The notes under the pieces: model-generated
Seen by the model: only the letters and a program-made list of their open reading frames with translations
The model's database searches: none
Told to the model about the DNA's origin: nothing
Assembly (NCBI RefSeq): GCF_902833645.1
Contig: NZ_CADFGE010000002.1
Coordinates: forward strand, 499,158-563,157
DNA from: Paraburkholderia fungorum
GTDB taxonomy: Bacteria > Pseudomonadota > Gammaproteobacteria > Burkholderiales > Burkholderiaceae
Length of the DNA: 64,000 nt
Direction: 5' to 3'
Made by a program: the position numbers and the translations under genes
Shown: one piece after another, positions 46,500 to 54,874 of the stretch
Position numbering within the stretch: the first letter of the stretch is position 1
How the letters are laid out: each line of letters opens with the position of its first letter

Positions 46500-47337
46500 T
46501 ACGGTGGTGGATGCCACGGCATCCAACCCACCCATACCATCCACGCCATCCGCAGCGTTCGCCCAGGCGCGTGCCTTGACGCGCCGCGTTTCGTGGTTGC
46601 TGTGGTGGGTTTCGCCGGCACTGCTGTTTCTGCTCTGGTGGTACGCAAGCGCGCGGCACTGGTTCGCGCCGCAACTCCTCGTCCCGCCGCACAAGGTCTA
46701 CGACACCTTCCGTACGCTTGCTGCCCGCGGCGACCTGCAGGACAACCTGCTGATCACGTTGCGTCGTCTGGCAACCGGTTTCGCGTGGGGCTGCCTGTCC
46801 GGCATCGTGTGCGGCACCCTGCTCGCCGTGAACCGTACCTTCTCCGACTACGTACGCCCGCTCTTCGACATCCTGCGGCAGGTGCCGACGCTCACCCTGA
46901 TCCCGATCCTGATTCTGCTCATCGGCATCGACGAGCCGTTAAAGGTAGTCGTGGTCGCCAAGGCCGTATTCTTTCCCGTCGCGCTAGCCACCTACGGCGG
47001 GGTGCAAGGCGTACCGCGCGATCTGATCGAAATGGCGCGTCACTATGGGTTGGGTCGCGCCAGGTTGTTGCGCGACGTGCTATTGCCTTCGGCCATTCCG
47101 TCGCTACTCACCGGCATTCGCATTGCGATTGCGCGTTCATGGCTCGCGCTGGTCGCGGTCGAGTTGCTGAGCGCCGACAGCGGCATTGGCGAAATGATGG
47201 AAATGGCGCGGCAGATGCTGCGTATCGACATCGTGATGGTCGACGTAATCGCCATCGGCCTGATCGGCTTCACCCTCGATCAGAGCATCGCCCTCGTGCA
47301 GCGCCGCGTGTTGCGTTGGCAAACGCCTAACCGTTGA
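46465..47337 (+). CDS. ABC importer permease, SsuC-like (first)
   Basis: 290 residues, about six membrane helices, with the BPD_transp_1 EAA loop in GVPRDLIEMARHYGLGRARLLRDVLLPSAIPSLLTGIRIA. Starts inside the binding-protein gene (35-base overlap), with GGAG 10 bases upstream. SsuC/TauC family. A second, different permease follows, so the channel is probably a heterodimer. Confidence 0.88.
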   Translation: MRALRRMSQTADTVVDATASNPPIPSTPSAAFAQARALTRRVSWLLWWVSPALLFLLWWYASARHWFAPQLLVPPHKVYDTFRTLAARGDLQDNLLITLRRLATGFAWGCLSGIVCGTLLAVNRTFSDYVRPLFDILRQVPTLTLIPILILLIGIDEPLKVVVVAKAVFFPVALATYGGVQGVPRDLIEMARHYGLGRARLLRDVLLPSAIPSLLTGIRIAIARSWLALVAVELLSADSGIGEMMEMARQMLRIDIVMVDVIAIGLIGFTLDQSIALVQRRVLRWQTPNR

Positions 47338-48143
47338 ACTCTTCTTCCGATAAAACGCCCTCCATGATCGCCCTGCACGCTACGTCCCCGCTACGCCGAC
47401 GCGCCCGCGGCTTTGTTCTGCCGCTTGTCCTACTCGGACTCTGGCAACTCGCCGCTTATCGTGATGCCGTGCATCAGTACGCGTTCGTGCCGCTCGAGCA
47501 GGTGTTCAGCGCCCTTCTCGAACTGGCCAGAAGCGGAGAACTGGTCGTCGACCTCGGCGCGAGTCTGCGTCGTACTACCTTGGGTCTTGTCACCGGTACG
47601 ATCGCCGGTGTCGCGGTAGGCGCGTTGACCGCGTTGTCGCGCAGTGCCGAAAAACTGGTGCATCCGTTATTTCAGGCCCTGCGCCACGTCCCGCTGCTCG
47701 GCTTGATTCCATTGATCAGCCTCTGGTGCGGCACGGGCGAGGTCGCCAAGGTATTCATCGTCTTCCTCGCGGCTTTCTATCCGATGGTGACAAGCAGTTT
47801 CGATGGACTGCGCCGTATCGATCAGCGCTATTTCGAACTCGCGCAGTCGTACGAATTGACGCGGCGTGGCTGGCTGCGCGACGTGCTGATTCCAGGTGCG
47901 TTGCCGGACGTGTTCGCCGGCATTCTGCAAGCGGTACCGTTCGCATGGATTACGGCGACCAGCAGCGAACTGTTATTCAACGCCGGGGCTGGCGTCGGCA
48001 ATCTGATGCAGACAGCGCAGGCCGGCGCGCGCGTTGACGTGCTGCTGGTATGCGTGACAGGCGTCACGGTGCTGGCGGTGGCAATGGGCATGCTGTGCGA
48101 GCGCGTCGCACAGCGTTTGCTGCGCTGGCGCGATCACGCCTGA
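47334..48143 (+). CDS. ABC importer permease, SsuC-like (second)
   Basis: 269 residues if TTG 47334, overlapping the previous stop, is used; ATG 47364 is the alternative and would remove ten residues. EAA loop: [42 protein letters not shown]. Around six helices. It ends the operon, tail-to-tail with the sigma-54 activator gene and overlapping it by 10 bases. No ATPase gene accompanies the two permeases. Confidence 0.85.
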   Translation: MNSSSDKTPSMIALHATSPLRRRARGFVLPLVLLGLWQLAAYRDAVHQYAFVPLEQVFSALLELARSGELVVDLGASLRRTTLGLVTGTIAGVAVGALTALSRSAEKLVHPLFQALRHVPLLGLIPLISLWCGTGEVAKVFIVFLAAFYPMVTSSFDGLRRIDQRYFELAQSYELTRRGWLRDVLIPGALPDVFAGILQAVPFAWITATSSELLFNAGAGVGNLMQTAQAGARVDVLLVCVTGVTVLAVAMGMLCERVAQRLLRWRDHA

Positions 48144-49288
48144 CGGCGGTCGCCGGCTTCGCTCGCGTCGGCGGAATCCGGCTCGCCGGCGTCACGCAGC
48201 TTGAGGATGCCGAGTTGCGCGAGCCGTGCCCGCACGATGTTGCGCGACAAGTCGAGCAGACGTGAGGTACGCAGCTGATTGTTCTCGGAGAATTCGAAGG
48301 CGCTGCGATAGACCGTGTCTTCGATGTGCTGCCAAAGCCTGGGCGTACCGAGTTCCAGCAGATCGACGATGGCCTCGCGCAAAGCGCCGGTGGCTTCCGC
48401 GATATCACGCGGACGGCGCGCAGGATTGGCCGCAAGCGCCGCCGTTGCCGCAGGCGCATCTGCTGCCGGTGTGTGAGGCGCCAGCGAGAGCGCGGAAAAC
48501 TGCAGATCGGCGACATCGATGAAACCGCCGCTGCTCACCAGCAGCGCATGATGAATCACGTTCTCCAGCTCGCGAATATTGCCCGGCCACGAGTGTGCGT
48601 GAAGCCGTTCGAGCGCGGCATCTGTGAGCGCCGGCGGCGTGATTCGCAAGCGCCTCGCGTAGCTCTCGAGAAAGTGCTGGATCAACGGTCCGATATCGCC
48701 TGGCCGCTCACGCAATGGCAGCAGGCTCAGTTTGACGACGTTCAGGCGGTAATACAGATCCTCCCGAAAGTGCCCGGCGCGTACCGCGGCTTCGAGATTC
48801 ACGTTGGTCGCCGTGACCAGACGCACGTCGATCTTGACGGTTTTGCGCGAGCCTACCGGCACCACTTCGCGCTCCTGCAATACACGCAGCAGCTTGACCT
48901 GGGCGGCAAGCGGCAAGTCTCCTACTTCGTCGAGAAACAGCGTGCCGCGGTTGGCGGATTCGAACCAGCCAGGCTGGCTGCTGATCGCGCCGGTGAACGC
49001 GCCTCGTTCGTGACCGAACAGTTCGCTCTCAATCAGCGTCTCCGAGAAGGCGCCGCAATTTACCGCCACGAACGGCCCGTCACGGCGTTCACTCAGTGAA
49101 TGCACGAGCCGTGCAATCAGTTCCTTGCCTGTGCCGCTTTCGCCGGTGACAAGTACGGTGGCGTCGCTCGGCGCGACCAGATGGATACGTTCGAGCAGCA
49201 CCAGCGACTTCGGGTCGTCGAATGTCAGCGCTTTCGCACGTATCGTAATGGCGTGCGACGTGGGATCGGGGAAACTGAAGACAGCCAT
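48134..49288 (-). CDS. Sigma-54-dependent activator, SfnR-like, without receiver domain
   Basis: 384 residues from [28 protein letters not shown]; the in-frame Met at 49360 is less likely. The AAA+ domain follows almost at once: Walker A GESGTGKE, the sigma-54 loop GAFTGA, Walker [13 protein letters not shown] and the arginine-finger region. A C-terminal Fis-type helix-turn-helix ends in [23 protein letters not shown]. Lack of an N-terminal sensory domain is typical of SfnR, the activator of sulfone/organosulfur genes, whose amount rather than state is regulated. It is the obvious activator for the three sigma-54 promoters of this locus. Confidence 0.88.
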   Translation of the reverse strand: MAVFSFPDPTSHAITIRAKALTFDDPKSLVLLERIHLVAPSDATVLVTGESGTGKELIARLVHSLSERRDGPFVAVNCGAFSETLIESELFGHERGAFTGAISSQPGWFESANRGTLFLDEVGDLPLAAQVKLLRVLQEREVVPVGSRKTVKIDVRLVTATNVNLEAAVRAGHFREDLYYRLNVVKLSLLPLRERPGDIGPLIQHFLESYARRLRITPPALTDAALERLHAHSWPGNIRELENVIHHALLVSSGGFIDVADLQFSALSLAPHTPAADAPAATAALAANPARRPRDIAEATGALREAIVDLLELGTPRLWQHIEDTVYRSAFEFSENNQLRTSRLLDLSRNIVRARLAQLGILKLRDAGEPDSADASEAGDRRQA

Positions 49289-49411
49289 TGATCGACCAGC
49301 AAGGAATCCAAAGGGAGCCTCGACAATATCAAGCCGATCGTGCGTTGCGAACCAATACATCGAGCTAACAGTATGACGGAACCGGCAATAACGCTGCCCG
49401 GCTGCGTCGAT

Positions 49412-49451
49412 ACGACAGCGGCGCGGTTGATCGCTGCGCGCCGCCTGTCGT
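49412..49451 (-). terminator. Strong hairpin between aldolase and activator genes
   Basis: ACGACAGCGGCGCG pairs with CGCGCCGCCTGTCGT over 14 bp with one bulged base and an 11-base loop. It lies 25 bases after the aldolase stop in the direction of transcription. No T-run follows, so it may terminate or only stabilise the transcript. Confidence 0.45.
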
Positions 49452-49476
49452 CACTCGTTGCCGTTCAGGCCGGTTC

Positions 49477-50157
49477 TCAAGCTAGTCCGGTCATCTTCCA
49501 TTGCTGTTCGAGCACGCCGGGGCCGAACTCCTTCGACCCGCCAAGCGACTCTGCGAGGGCCTGGAAGTACGCCCCCTCTTCGAGAATCAGAATGTACTGC
49601 GAGACGTCGAGGATGTTTTTACCCCAGAAGGTCGCGCCGCCGTTTGCCTCGAGAATCGCCGGAATGTTCGGATCGCGCCGGATCGTGTCGACGATGAAAC
49701 GCGGTTCGCCCGGCCGCCGGTCGATATAGACCGGAATTTCGCGGGCCTTCGTATGACGCTGAGCCGGCGCATACAGAATCGGCAACGGACGATGCGCGCT
49801 AGCCCACGCCCCGAGATACGGACCATGCACGTGAATGACCACGTCGACTTCGGGCGCTTCCTGGAACACGCCTGCATAGCGCGGACCATGGCCCGACGCT
49901 TTCGGATCGCCGTGGATCACCTTGCCGTCGAACGACACCACGACCGCCTGAACCTCCTGCGATTGCGCCCACGGCGTGGGCGCCGACACGGCTACGACGA
50001 GGTCCGTGCCCGGCACACGCTGATAAGCCTGGAAGGTGTTGGTGGCAGACAAGGTGCGGGTTTCCTTGAGGACACGCGCGGCTTGCGCGAACTCGCGCCG
50101 GATGCGTTCGACGAAGGCGACCAGTTCGCCGCTTTCCAGCGTTTGTGTGACTGACAT
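49477..50157 (-). CDS. Class II aldolase/adducin family protein
   Basis: 226 residues from ATG 50157, with AAGGA upstream. The fold is shown by FAQAARVLKETRTLSATNTFQAYQRVPG, the zinc-binding VVIHVHGPYLGAWASAH and IPAILEANGGATFWGKNI near the C-terminus. Members cleave or epimerise sugar phosphates (fuculose-, ribulose-phosphate). Its substrate is unknown. It is upstream of the SfnR-like gene on the same strand but separated by a strong hairpin. Confidence 0.85.
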   Translation of the reverse strand: MSVTQTLESGELVAFVERIRREFAQAARVLKETRTLSATNTFQAYQRVPGTDLVVAVSAPTPWAQSQEVQAVVVSFDGKVIHGDPKASGHGPRYAGVFQEAPEVDVVIHVHGPYLGAWASAHRPLPILYAPAQRHTKAREIPVYIDRRPGEPRFIVDTIRRDPNIPAILEANGGATFWGKNILDVSQYILILEEGAYFQALAESLGGSKEFGPGVLEQQWKMTGLA

Positions 50158-50525
50158 GATGGGTCCTTGGACAAGTGAGGGATCGATGCGAGCGGTAGTT
50201 AGCAGCAAGCGTGCCAATCCACGCATCTCTCACGGTCTCATATGCAGCAGCCTTTTCGCCGCGCACCGCACATGACGCCCTGTGCCCGACCGAAGTCATT
50301 GTGCTGCTGGACCAACAGCGCATCATCAACGGCTGTTGCGCACGATGCAAACGGGACCCACGCACCGCTCGCGCCGCATCGTTGCAGGTCGATGTCAGGC
50401 GGGTTCCAACGTCCACGAGCAACGATGGTTCAGAACTTGCGTTGAAAGCCGCCCGGGTCCACTGAGTTCACGCCAGTAGGCTTCGTGTGGCCCGCACTCC
50501 TCTCACCATCGTTCAAGGCATCAGC
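50158..50525. other. Intergenic region, nothing convincing
   Basis: 368 bases between the divergent aldolase and lipase-like genes. A plus-strand open frame (50211-50465) contains a short stretch, EVIVLLDQQRIING, that faintly recalls the start of a PAS domain, but no gene can be supported. No clear promoter or repeat was seen. Confidence 0.35.
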
Positions 50526-51833
50526 ATGAAAGCAGAAAATATTCGAGCGCGGATTACACGCGCATCGGCTCGTGTCAAACCCGGCAGATGGTTTGCCGCG
50601 CCATTAGCGGCATTGCTGGTTTCAAGTCTGGTTTTCGCCGCAGGCGCAAGAGCACCGGCCCCCGATCCGCTGCAAGGCGACGGCCGCGTGTCCGCGTTCT
50701 ATACGTGGGAGAACGAGATTCCCGCGCAGCCAGGCGAGTTGCTCCGCTCGGAACAACTGCCGCCCACGCTCGGCCTCGCCAATGCCGGTCAGCAATTGCG
50801 ACTGCTATACAGTTCAACGGATGGCGTCGGCGGTAAAACACCGATTGCCGTATCAGGCGCGCTGTTCCTGCCCAAAGGCCAGCCGCCGCAGGGAGGATGG
50901 CCGATCGTCGCGTGGGGGCACGGCACCTTCGGTATGGCGGATATCTGCGCGCCCTCGTGGTTCGGACGCTCGTATCGCGACGTACGCTATCTGAATGCGT
51001 GGCTTCAGCAAGGCTTCGCGGTAGTGGCAACCGACTATCAAGGGCTCGGCACGCCCGGGCCCAATCCGCAACTGAACAATCGCTCGAATAGCTACACGAT
51101 GCTCGATAGCGTGCGGGCGGTGTTGCACAGCGTGCCCGGACTCGCCAATCAGGTGGTGCTGGTCGGGCAATCACAGGGTGGCTCCGCGGTATTCGCCGCG
51201 GCCGGCTACGCGAGCACATACGCGCCCGAACTGAATATTCGCGGCACGGTCGCAACCGGTGTGATTTACAACGCACCGAAGCAAACCCTTGCAACGCTTA
51301 CCCCGTTCAAGACGGCCTATAAGCGTGACCCCAATCGGATCGATGCAACGCTCGCGTACCAGTTCTATTCCGTGCTGTCGGCGCAACAGATCGACCCTGC
51401 GTTGAAGGCTTCCGACATCCTCACCGATTCGGCACTGCCCATTCTCGAACAGTCGCGCATAAGTTGCCTCGCGTCGCTCGAAGACGACGCTGCGCTCGCC
51501 GGGTTGAGCACCGCGAACACCGTGAAACCAGGCGCCAACGCACGCTTACAGGCATGGTGGGACGACTATCTGAAGTTTCCGACCCTGAAGATCAAGTCGC
51601 CGGTGTTCATCGGGATCGGTGCGGACGACGGTCTCGCGCCGCTGGAACTCTCGCTGGCAAAAGACGCCTGCGCGGCAGGCACCACGGTCGAGGCGCATCT
51701 GTATGCAGGCCGCGAACATAACGGCACGGTCAACACGTCGCTGGAGGATTCGCTACCTTTCGTCAGGAAGGTGCTGGCAGGCCAGCCTGTGACGCCGGTG
51801 TGCTCGCCAGTCGAGCAGCAGCCACAGTCCTGA
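50526..51833 (+). CDS. Secreted alpha/beta-hydrolase, secretory lipase family
   Basis: 435 residues from ATG 50526. A signal peptide (PLAALLVSSLVFAAGARA) follows a basic start. Catalytic triad of the LIP family: nucleophile in VVLVGQSQGGSAV, acid in GIGADDGLAPL and His in YAGREHNGTV; WGHGTFG forms the oxyanion region. Probably exported or periplasmic and active on lipids or small esters. Stands alone. Confidence 0.87.
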   Translation: MKAENIRARITRASARVKPGRWFAAPLAALLVSSLVFAAGARAPAPDPLQGDGRVSAFYTWENEIPAQPGELLRSEQLPPTLGLANAGQQLRLLYSSTDGVGGKTPIAVSGALFLPKGQPPQGGWPIVAWGHGTFGMADICAPSWFGRSYRDVRYLNAWLQQGFAVVATDYQGLGTPGPNPQLNNRSNSYTMLDSVRAVLHSVPGLANQVVLVGQSQGGSAVFAAAGYASTYAPELNIRGTVATGVIYNAPKQTLATLTPFKTAYKRDPNRIDATLAYQFYSVLSAQQIDPALKASDILTDSALPILEQSRISCLASLEDDAALAGLSTANTVKPGANARLQAWWDDYLKFPTLKIKSPVFIGIGADDGLAPLELSLAKDACAAGTTVEAHLYAGREHNGTVNTSLEDSLPFVRKVLAGQPVTPVCSPVEQQPQS

Positions 51834-51909
51834 TACGGCGCCGCGCATCTTCGGCACGACTTGCGGCGACCCATTGACGGTCACAAAAAACCGCTTGCGC
51901 GTCACCTTC

Positions 51910-51947
51910 AATGTGTGCAACATACATATATGCACATTGCACACATT
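51910..51947. promoter_or_regulatory. MarR operator, long inverted repeat
   Basis: AATGTGTGCAA (51910-51920) and TTGCACACATT (51937-51947) are a perfect 11-bp inverted repeat with a 16-bp spacer that itself ends in TGCACA. It ends 12 bases before the ATG of the MarR gene, covering its probable promoter or leader, so autorepression is likely. Confidence 0.7.
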
Positions 51948-51958
51948 GAGGCATCCCC

Positions 51959-52492
51959 ATGACGCAGCGCACAGAAAATCTGCTTGGCGTGCTCGCCCTG
52001 CTGGTCACGGACGAAATGAACGCGCAGCCTACCGAGCCGGCACTGGCGGGTTCCACGGCCCGCGCCATGCTCAACGCGATCGGTCAGTATCCCGATTCAT
52101 CCATCGAAGTGCTGCGTGAAGCGGTCGATCTTTCGCATCCGGCCGCGGTGCGTGCAGTCGCCGGTCTGGTGGAGGCAGCGTTCGTCGAAAAGAAAACGGG
52201 TGCGGATAAGCGTTCCGTCGCGCTTGCCTTAACGGCGTCCGGCAAGCGCGAAGTCAAACGTCTGCAATCGGCACGCGACCGGATACTCCAACGGATCGTC
52301 GGGCAGTTGGACGAGCGTGAGCGCGAGGTGTTCGAAAACCTGCTGATCAAGATCCTGTGGCACGAGACCCGCGATCCTGCACACGCCATGCAACTATGCC
52401 GCCTCTGCGACGACGGCCCCTGCCTGAAAGCCGGCTGCCCCGTCGAATGCCGCGAACAGGGCCTGCCGATGCCCGCGCAGAGCAGCCTATGA
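51959..52492 (+). CDS. MarR-family regulator with cysteine-rich tail
   Basis: 177 residues. Winged helix: SSIEVLREAVDLSHPAAVRAVAGLVEAAFVEKKTGADKRSVALALTASG. After the dimer helices the C-terminus has five closely spaced cysteines (CRLCDDGPCLKAGCPVEC), suggesting metal or thiol sensing. Its stop overlaps the MFS start (ATGA), so it is co-translated with the exporter, the standard arrangement for a MarR-controlled efflux pair. Confidence 0.9.
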   Translation: MTQRTENLLGVLALLVTDEMNAQPTEPALAGSTARAMLNAIGQYPDSSIEVLREAVDLSHPAAVRAVAGLVEAAFVEKKTGADKRSVALALTASGKREVKRLQSARDRILQRIVGQLDEREREVFENLLIKILWHETRDPAHAMQLCRLCDDGPCLKAGCPVECREQGLPMPAQSSL

Positions 52493-53700
52493 GTGCCGCC
52501 GCGCCGGTACGCTGGCCGGCGATCGCGGCGCTGACCGCGGTCTCAGCGCTCTCGCAGATCGGTCAGTTCGGCATCGGCTTCATGGTGCTGCCGGTGTGGC
52601 TGGCCCATCAGGGCCTCGACGCACCGCGCGCCGGCCTGTTCTCCGCTTCGCAATGGACTGGCATGCTCGCCGGCCTGCTGATCGCGCCGTGGCTGGTGGA
52701 GCGTATCGGGGCAAAGCGCACGGTGTCACTGGGTCTCGCCGCCACGGTGCTTGCGTTCGCCACGATGAGCTCGCTGAGCTGGCCGTTATGGCTCGTACCC
52801 GGCCTGTTGACCGGCTTCGGTATCGGCTTGCGCTGGATCGCCAATGAAACGTGGCTCTACCGGCTGGTGCCGGCTGAATCGAGTGGACGTGTAGTCGGCG
52901 TGCACGAAGCGCTAATTGCCAGCGCAGGCGTCATTGGCCCGGCATTGGCGGTGTGGTGCGCGGTCGACGGACGCATTACGTTCGCGGCCGGCGCGGCCTT
53001 CACCTTCGCGGCGGCCCTGCCGCTGTGGCTAACCGCATCGGACGATGCGCGGCCGGCTGCCGGCGCAGCCCGGTCCGCGCGAAGCAGCAGGGCTGGAAAA
53101 CATAGCGTTGCAAAACGCGTCCCGATTGGCCCCCTGGTCAGTCTCGGCATGGTGGTCGTCGCCGCGGGCGGCATCGGCGATGGCGCGCTCTACGGCCTCT
53201 TCCCGCTCTTTGCCGATGCTCACGGCCTCAGCACCACGCAAACGGCCACGCTCCTCACGTTATTCGGTATCGGCGGCATGGCGCTGCAATTTCCAGTCGG
53301 CTGGTTCGCCGATCGCGCGGGTCTGGCTGCCACGGTGATCGTCTGCGCCGCGCTCAGCACGCTGGCGATCTTCGGTTTCGCGCTCGCCGCGCCCGCCTCG
53401 TGGCTCGCGGACGCGAGCGCATTGCTGCTCGGCGGCATGAACAGCGCGTACATCACGCTCGGCATGATTGCCGCGGCCTGCAGCGACAAAGCCGCGCTCA
53501 CGCGCAACATGCGGCTGGTGTCGATCACCTTCACCGCGAGTTCGATCGTGGGGCCGCTTATCGCCGGTTTCGCCATGAAAGCGCGCGGCAGCGATATGCT
53601 GATGTGGCAACTGGCGATCATGAGTGGCACACTCGTCGCCTATACGCTCGGCTTGCGCGAAGGCAGGCGTCAACCCGATCGATCGTCGTCGATGGGCTGA
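52489..53700 (+). CDS. MFS transporter, probable efflux pump under MarR control
   Basis: 403 residues from ATG 52489, coupled to the MarR gene. About 12 helices: IGQFGIGFMVLPVWLAHQGL at the start, GLLIAPWLVERIGAKRTVSLG between helices 2 and 3, and QFPVGWFADRAGLAATVIV in the second half. YcaD-like group. Substrate unknown; drug or metabolite efflux is inferred from linkage to MarR. Confidence 0.88.
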   Translation: MSAAAPVRWPAIAALTAVSALSQIGQFGIGFMVLPVWLAHQGLDAPRAGLFSASQWTGMLAGLLIAPWLVERIGAKRTVSLGLAATVLAFATMSSLSWPLWLVPGLLTGFGIGLRWIANETWLYRLVPAESSGRVVGVHEALIASAGVIGPALAVWCAVDGRITFAAGAAFTFAAALPLWLTASDDARPAAGAARSARSSRAGKHSVAKRVPIGPLVSLGMVVVAAGGIGDGALYGLFPLFADAHGLSTTQTATLLTLFGIGGMALQFPVGWFADRAGLAATVIVCAALSTLAIFGFALAAPASWLADASALLLGGMNSAYITLGMIAAACSDKAALTRNMRLVSITFTASSIVGPLIAGFAMKARGSDMLMWQLAIMSGTLVAYTLGLREGRRQPDRSSSMG

Positions 53701-53731
53701 GCCTGCACTGCGCCGGTTCCGTTTCAAACCT

Positions 53732-53748
53732 CTTCAGTTCAACTGAAG
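53732..53748. terminator. Palindrome between convergent genes
   Basis: CTTCAGTT-C-AACTGAAG is a perfect 8-bp palindrome in the 51-base gap between the MFS gene and the agmatinase gene. It could act as a bidirectional terminator, though no T-run follows. Confidence 0.4.
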
Positions 53749-53751
53749 TGC

Positions 53752-54738
53752 CTAACGTTCAGTTGCCTGTTCAACCACGTGTTCAGCCACTTTCCGCTGC
53801 CGCCAAAGACACAACAGATCGCAGGCAATATGCGCGGCGGCGATCGCCGTGATCTCGCTCTGGTCGTAAGCGGGCGCCACTTCCACCACATCCGCGCCCA
53901 CCAGATTCAACGCGCCGAGCCCGCGCACAATGGCCAACCCCTGTGCCGACGACAAACCGCCCGCCACCGGCGTACCCGTGCCTGGCGCGAAGGCCGGATC
54001 GAGACAGTCGATATCGAAGGTCAGATACGCGGGCCGCTCGCCGACAATCGACGTGATCCGCTCCACCGCCGCGCGCGTGCCGTGTTCGTGGACCCACGCG
54101 GCGTCGAGGATATTGATCCCCATGAAGTCGTCGTTCCATGTGCGAATGCCGACCTGCACCGAGGTCTTCGGATCGATCAGGCCGTCTTTCACCGCCTTGT
54201 AGAACATCGAGCCGTGATTCAGGCTGTCCGGGCTGTCGTCGGCCCAGGTATCGCAGTGAGCGTCGAAATGGATCAATGAAAGCGGCTTGCCGTACTTCTC
54301 CGCATGCGCGATCAGCAGCGGATAAGTAATGTAGTGATCGCCGCCGAGCGTCAGCATCTTCGCGTTCGAACGCAGGATCGTCCGCGCATGCTCGACGATC
54401 GATTCCTTGATCGTCATGGGATTGTGCGCGTCGAACCAGCAATCGCCGTAATCCGTCACGGCGAGATCGTCGAACGGATTGAAACCCCACGGATACGGAT
54501 GCAACTCTGACAACTGCACGCTCGCCGCGCGCACTGCCGCCGGGCCGAGACGCGCGCCCGAGCGGAACGTGGTAGCCAGATCGAGCGGCACGCCGGAGAC
54601 CACGACGTCGACGCCGTCGAGTTCGCGAGTGTACTTGCGGCGCATGAACGACAACACACCCGCATAGGTGTTCTCGATCGACGAGCCATAAAGCGACGCA
54701 CGACGGATCGCACCGTCGCCGTAGATGAGTTCAGTCAT
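53752..54738 (-). CDS. speB: Agmatinase or guanidinobutyrase (ureohydrolase family)
   Basis: 328 residues from ATG 54738. All manganese-binding motifs are present: GGDHYITYPL, HFDAHCDTWAD and TFDIDCLDPAFAPGTGTPVAGG. Agmatinase makes putrescine and urea from agmatine; guanidinobutyrase cannot be excluded. It is the last gene of the minus-strand arm of the putrescine cluster, after the aldehyde dehydrogenase, which fits supply of putrescine to this pathway. Confidence 0.85.
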   Translation of the reverse strand: MTELIYGDGAIRRASLYGSSIENTYAGVLSFMRRKYTRELDGVDVVVSGVPLDLATTFRSGARLGPAAVRAASVQLSELHPYPWGFNPFDDLAVTDYGDCWFDAHNPMTIKESIVEHARTILRSNAKMLTLGGDHYITYPLLIAHAEKYGKPLSLIHFDAHCDTWADDSPDSLNHGSMFYKAVKDGLIDPKTSVQVGIRTWNDDFMGINILDAAWVHEHGTRAAVERITSIVGERPAYLTFDIDCLDPAFAPGTGTPVAGGLSSAQGLAIVRGLGALNLVGADVVEVAPAYDQSEITAIAAAHIACDLLCLWRQRKVAEHVVEQATER

Positions 54739-54874
54739 GGATGACCTGATACCTGATAAACATGCCGGCGTTGCACACGGGGCTTCCTGGTGATGTGTGC
54801 AACGTCCGGCCCCGGATTCATTGGGAACGTGGCGGCTGCATTCCTGCAAGCCGCCGCGCTGGCTTGCGAATCCT

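Noticed and set aside
50211..50465. Faint PAS-like stretch before the lipase gene
   Set aside because: Only about 15 residues resemble a PAS start; the rest does not continue the domain.
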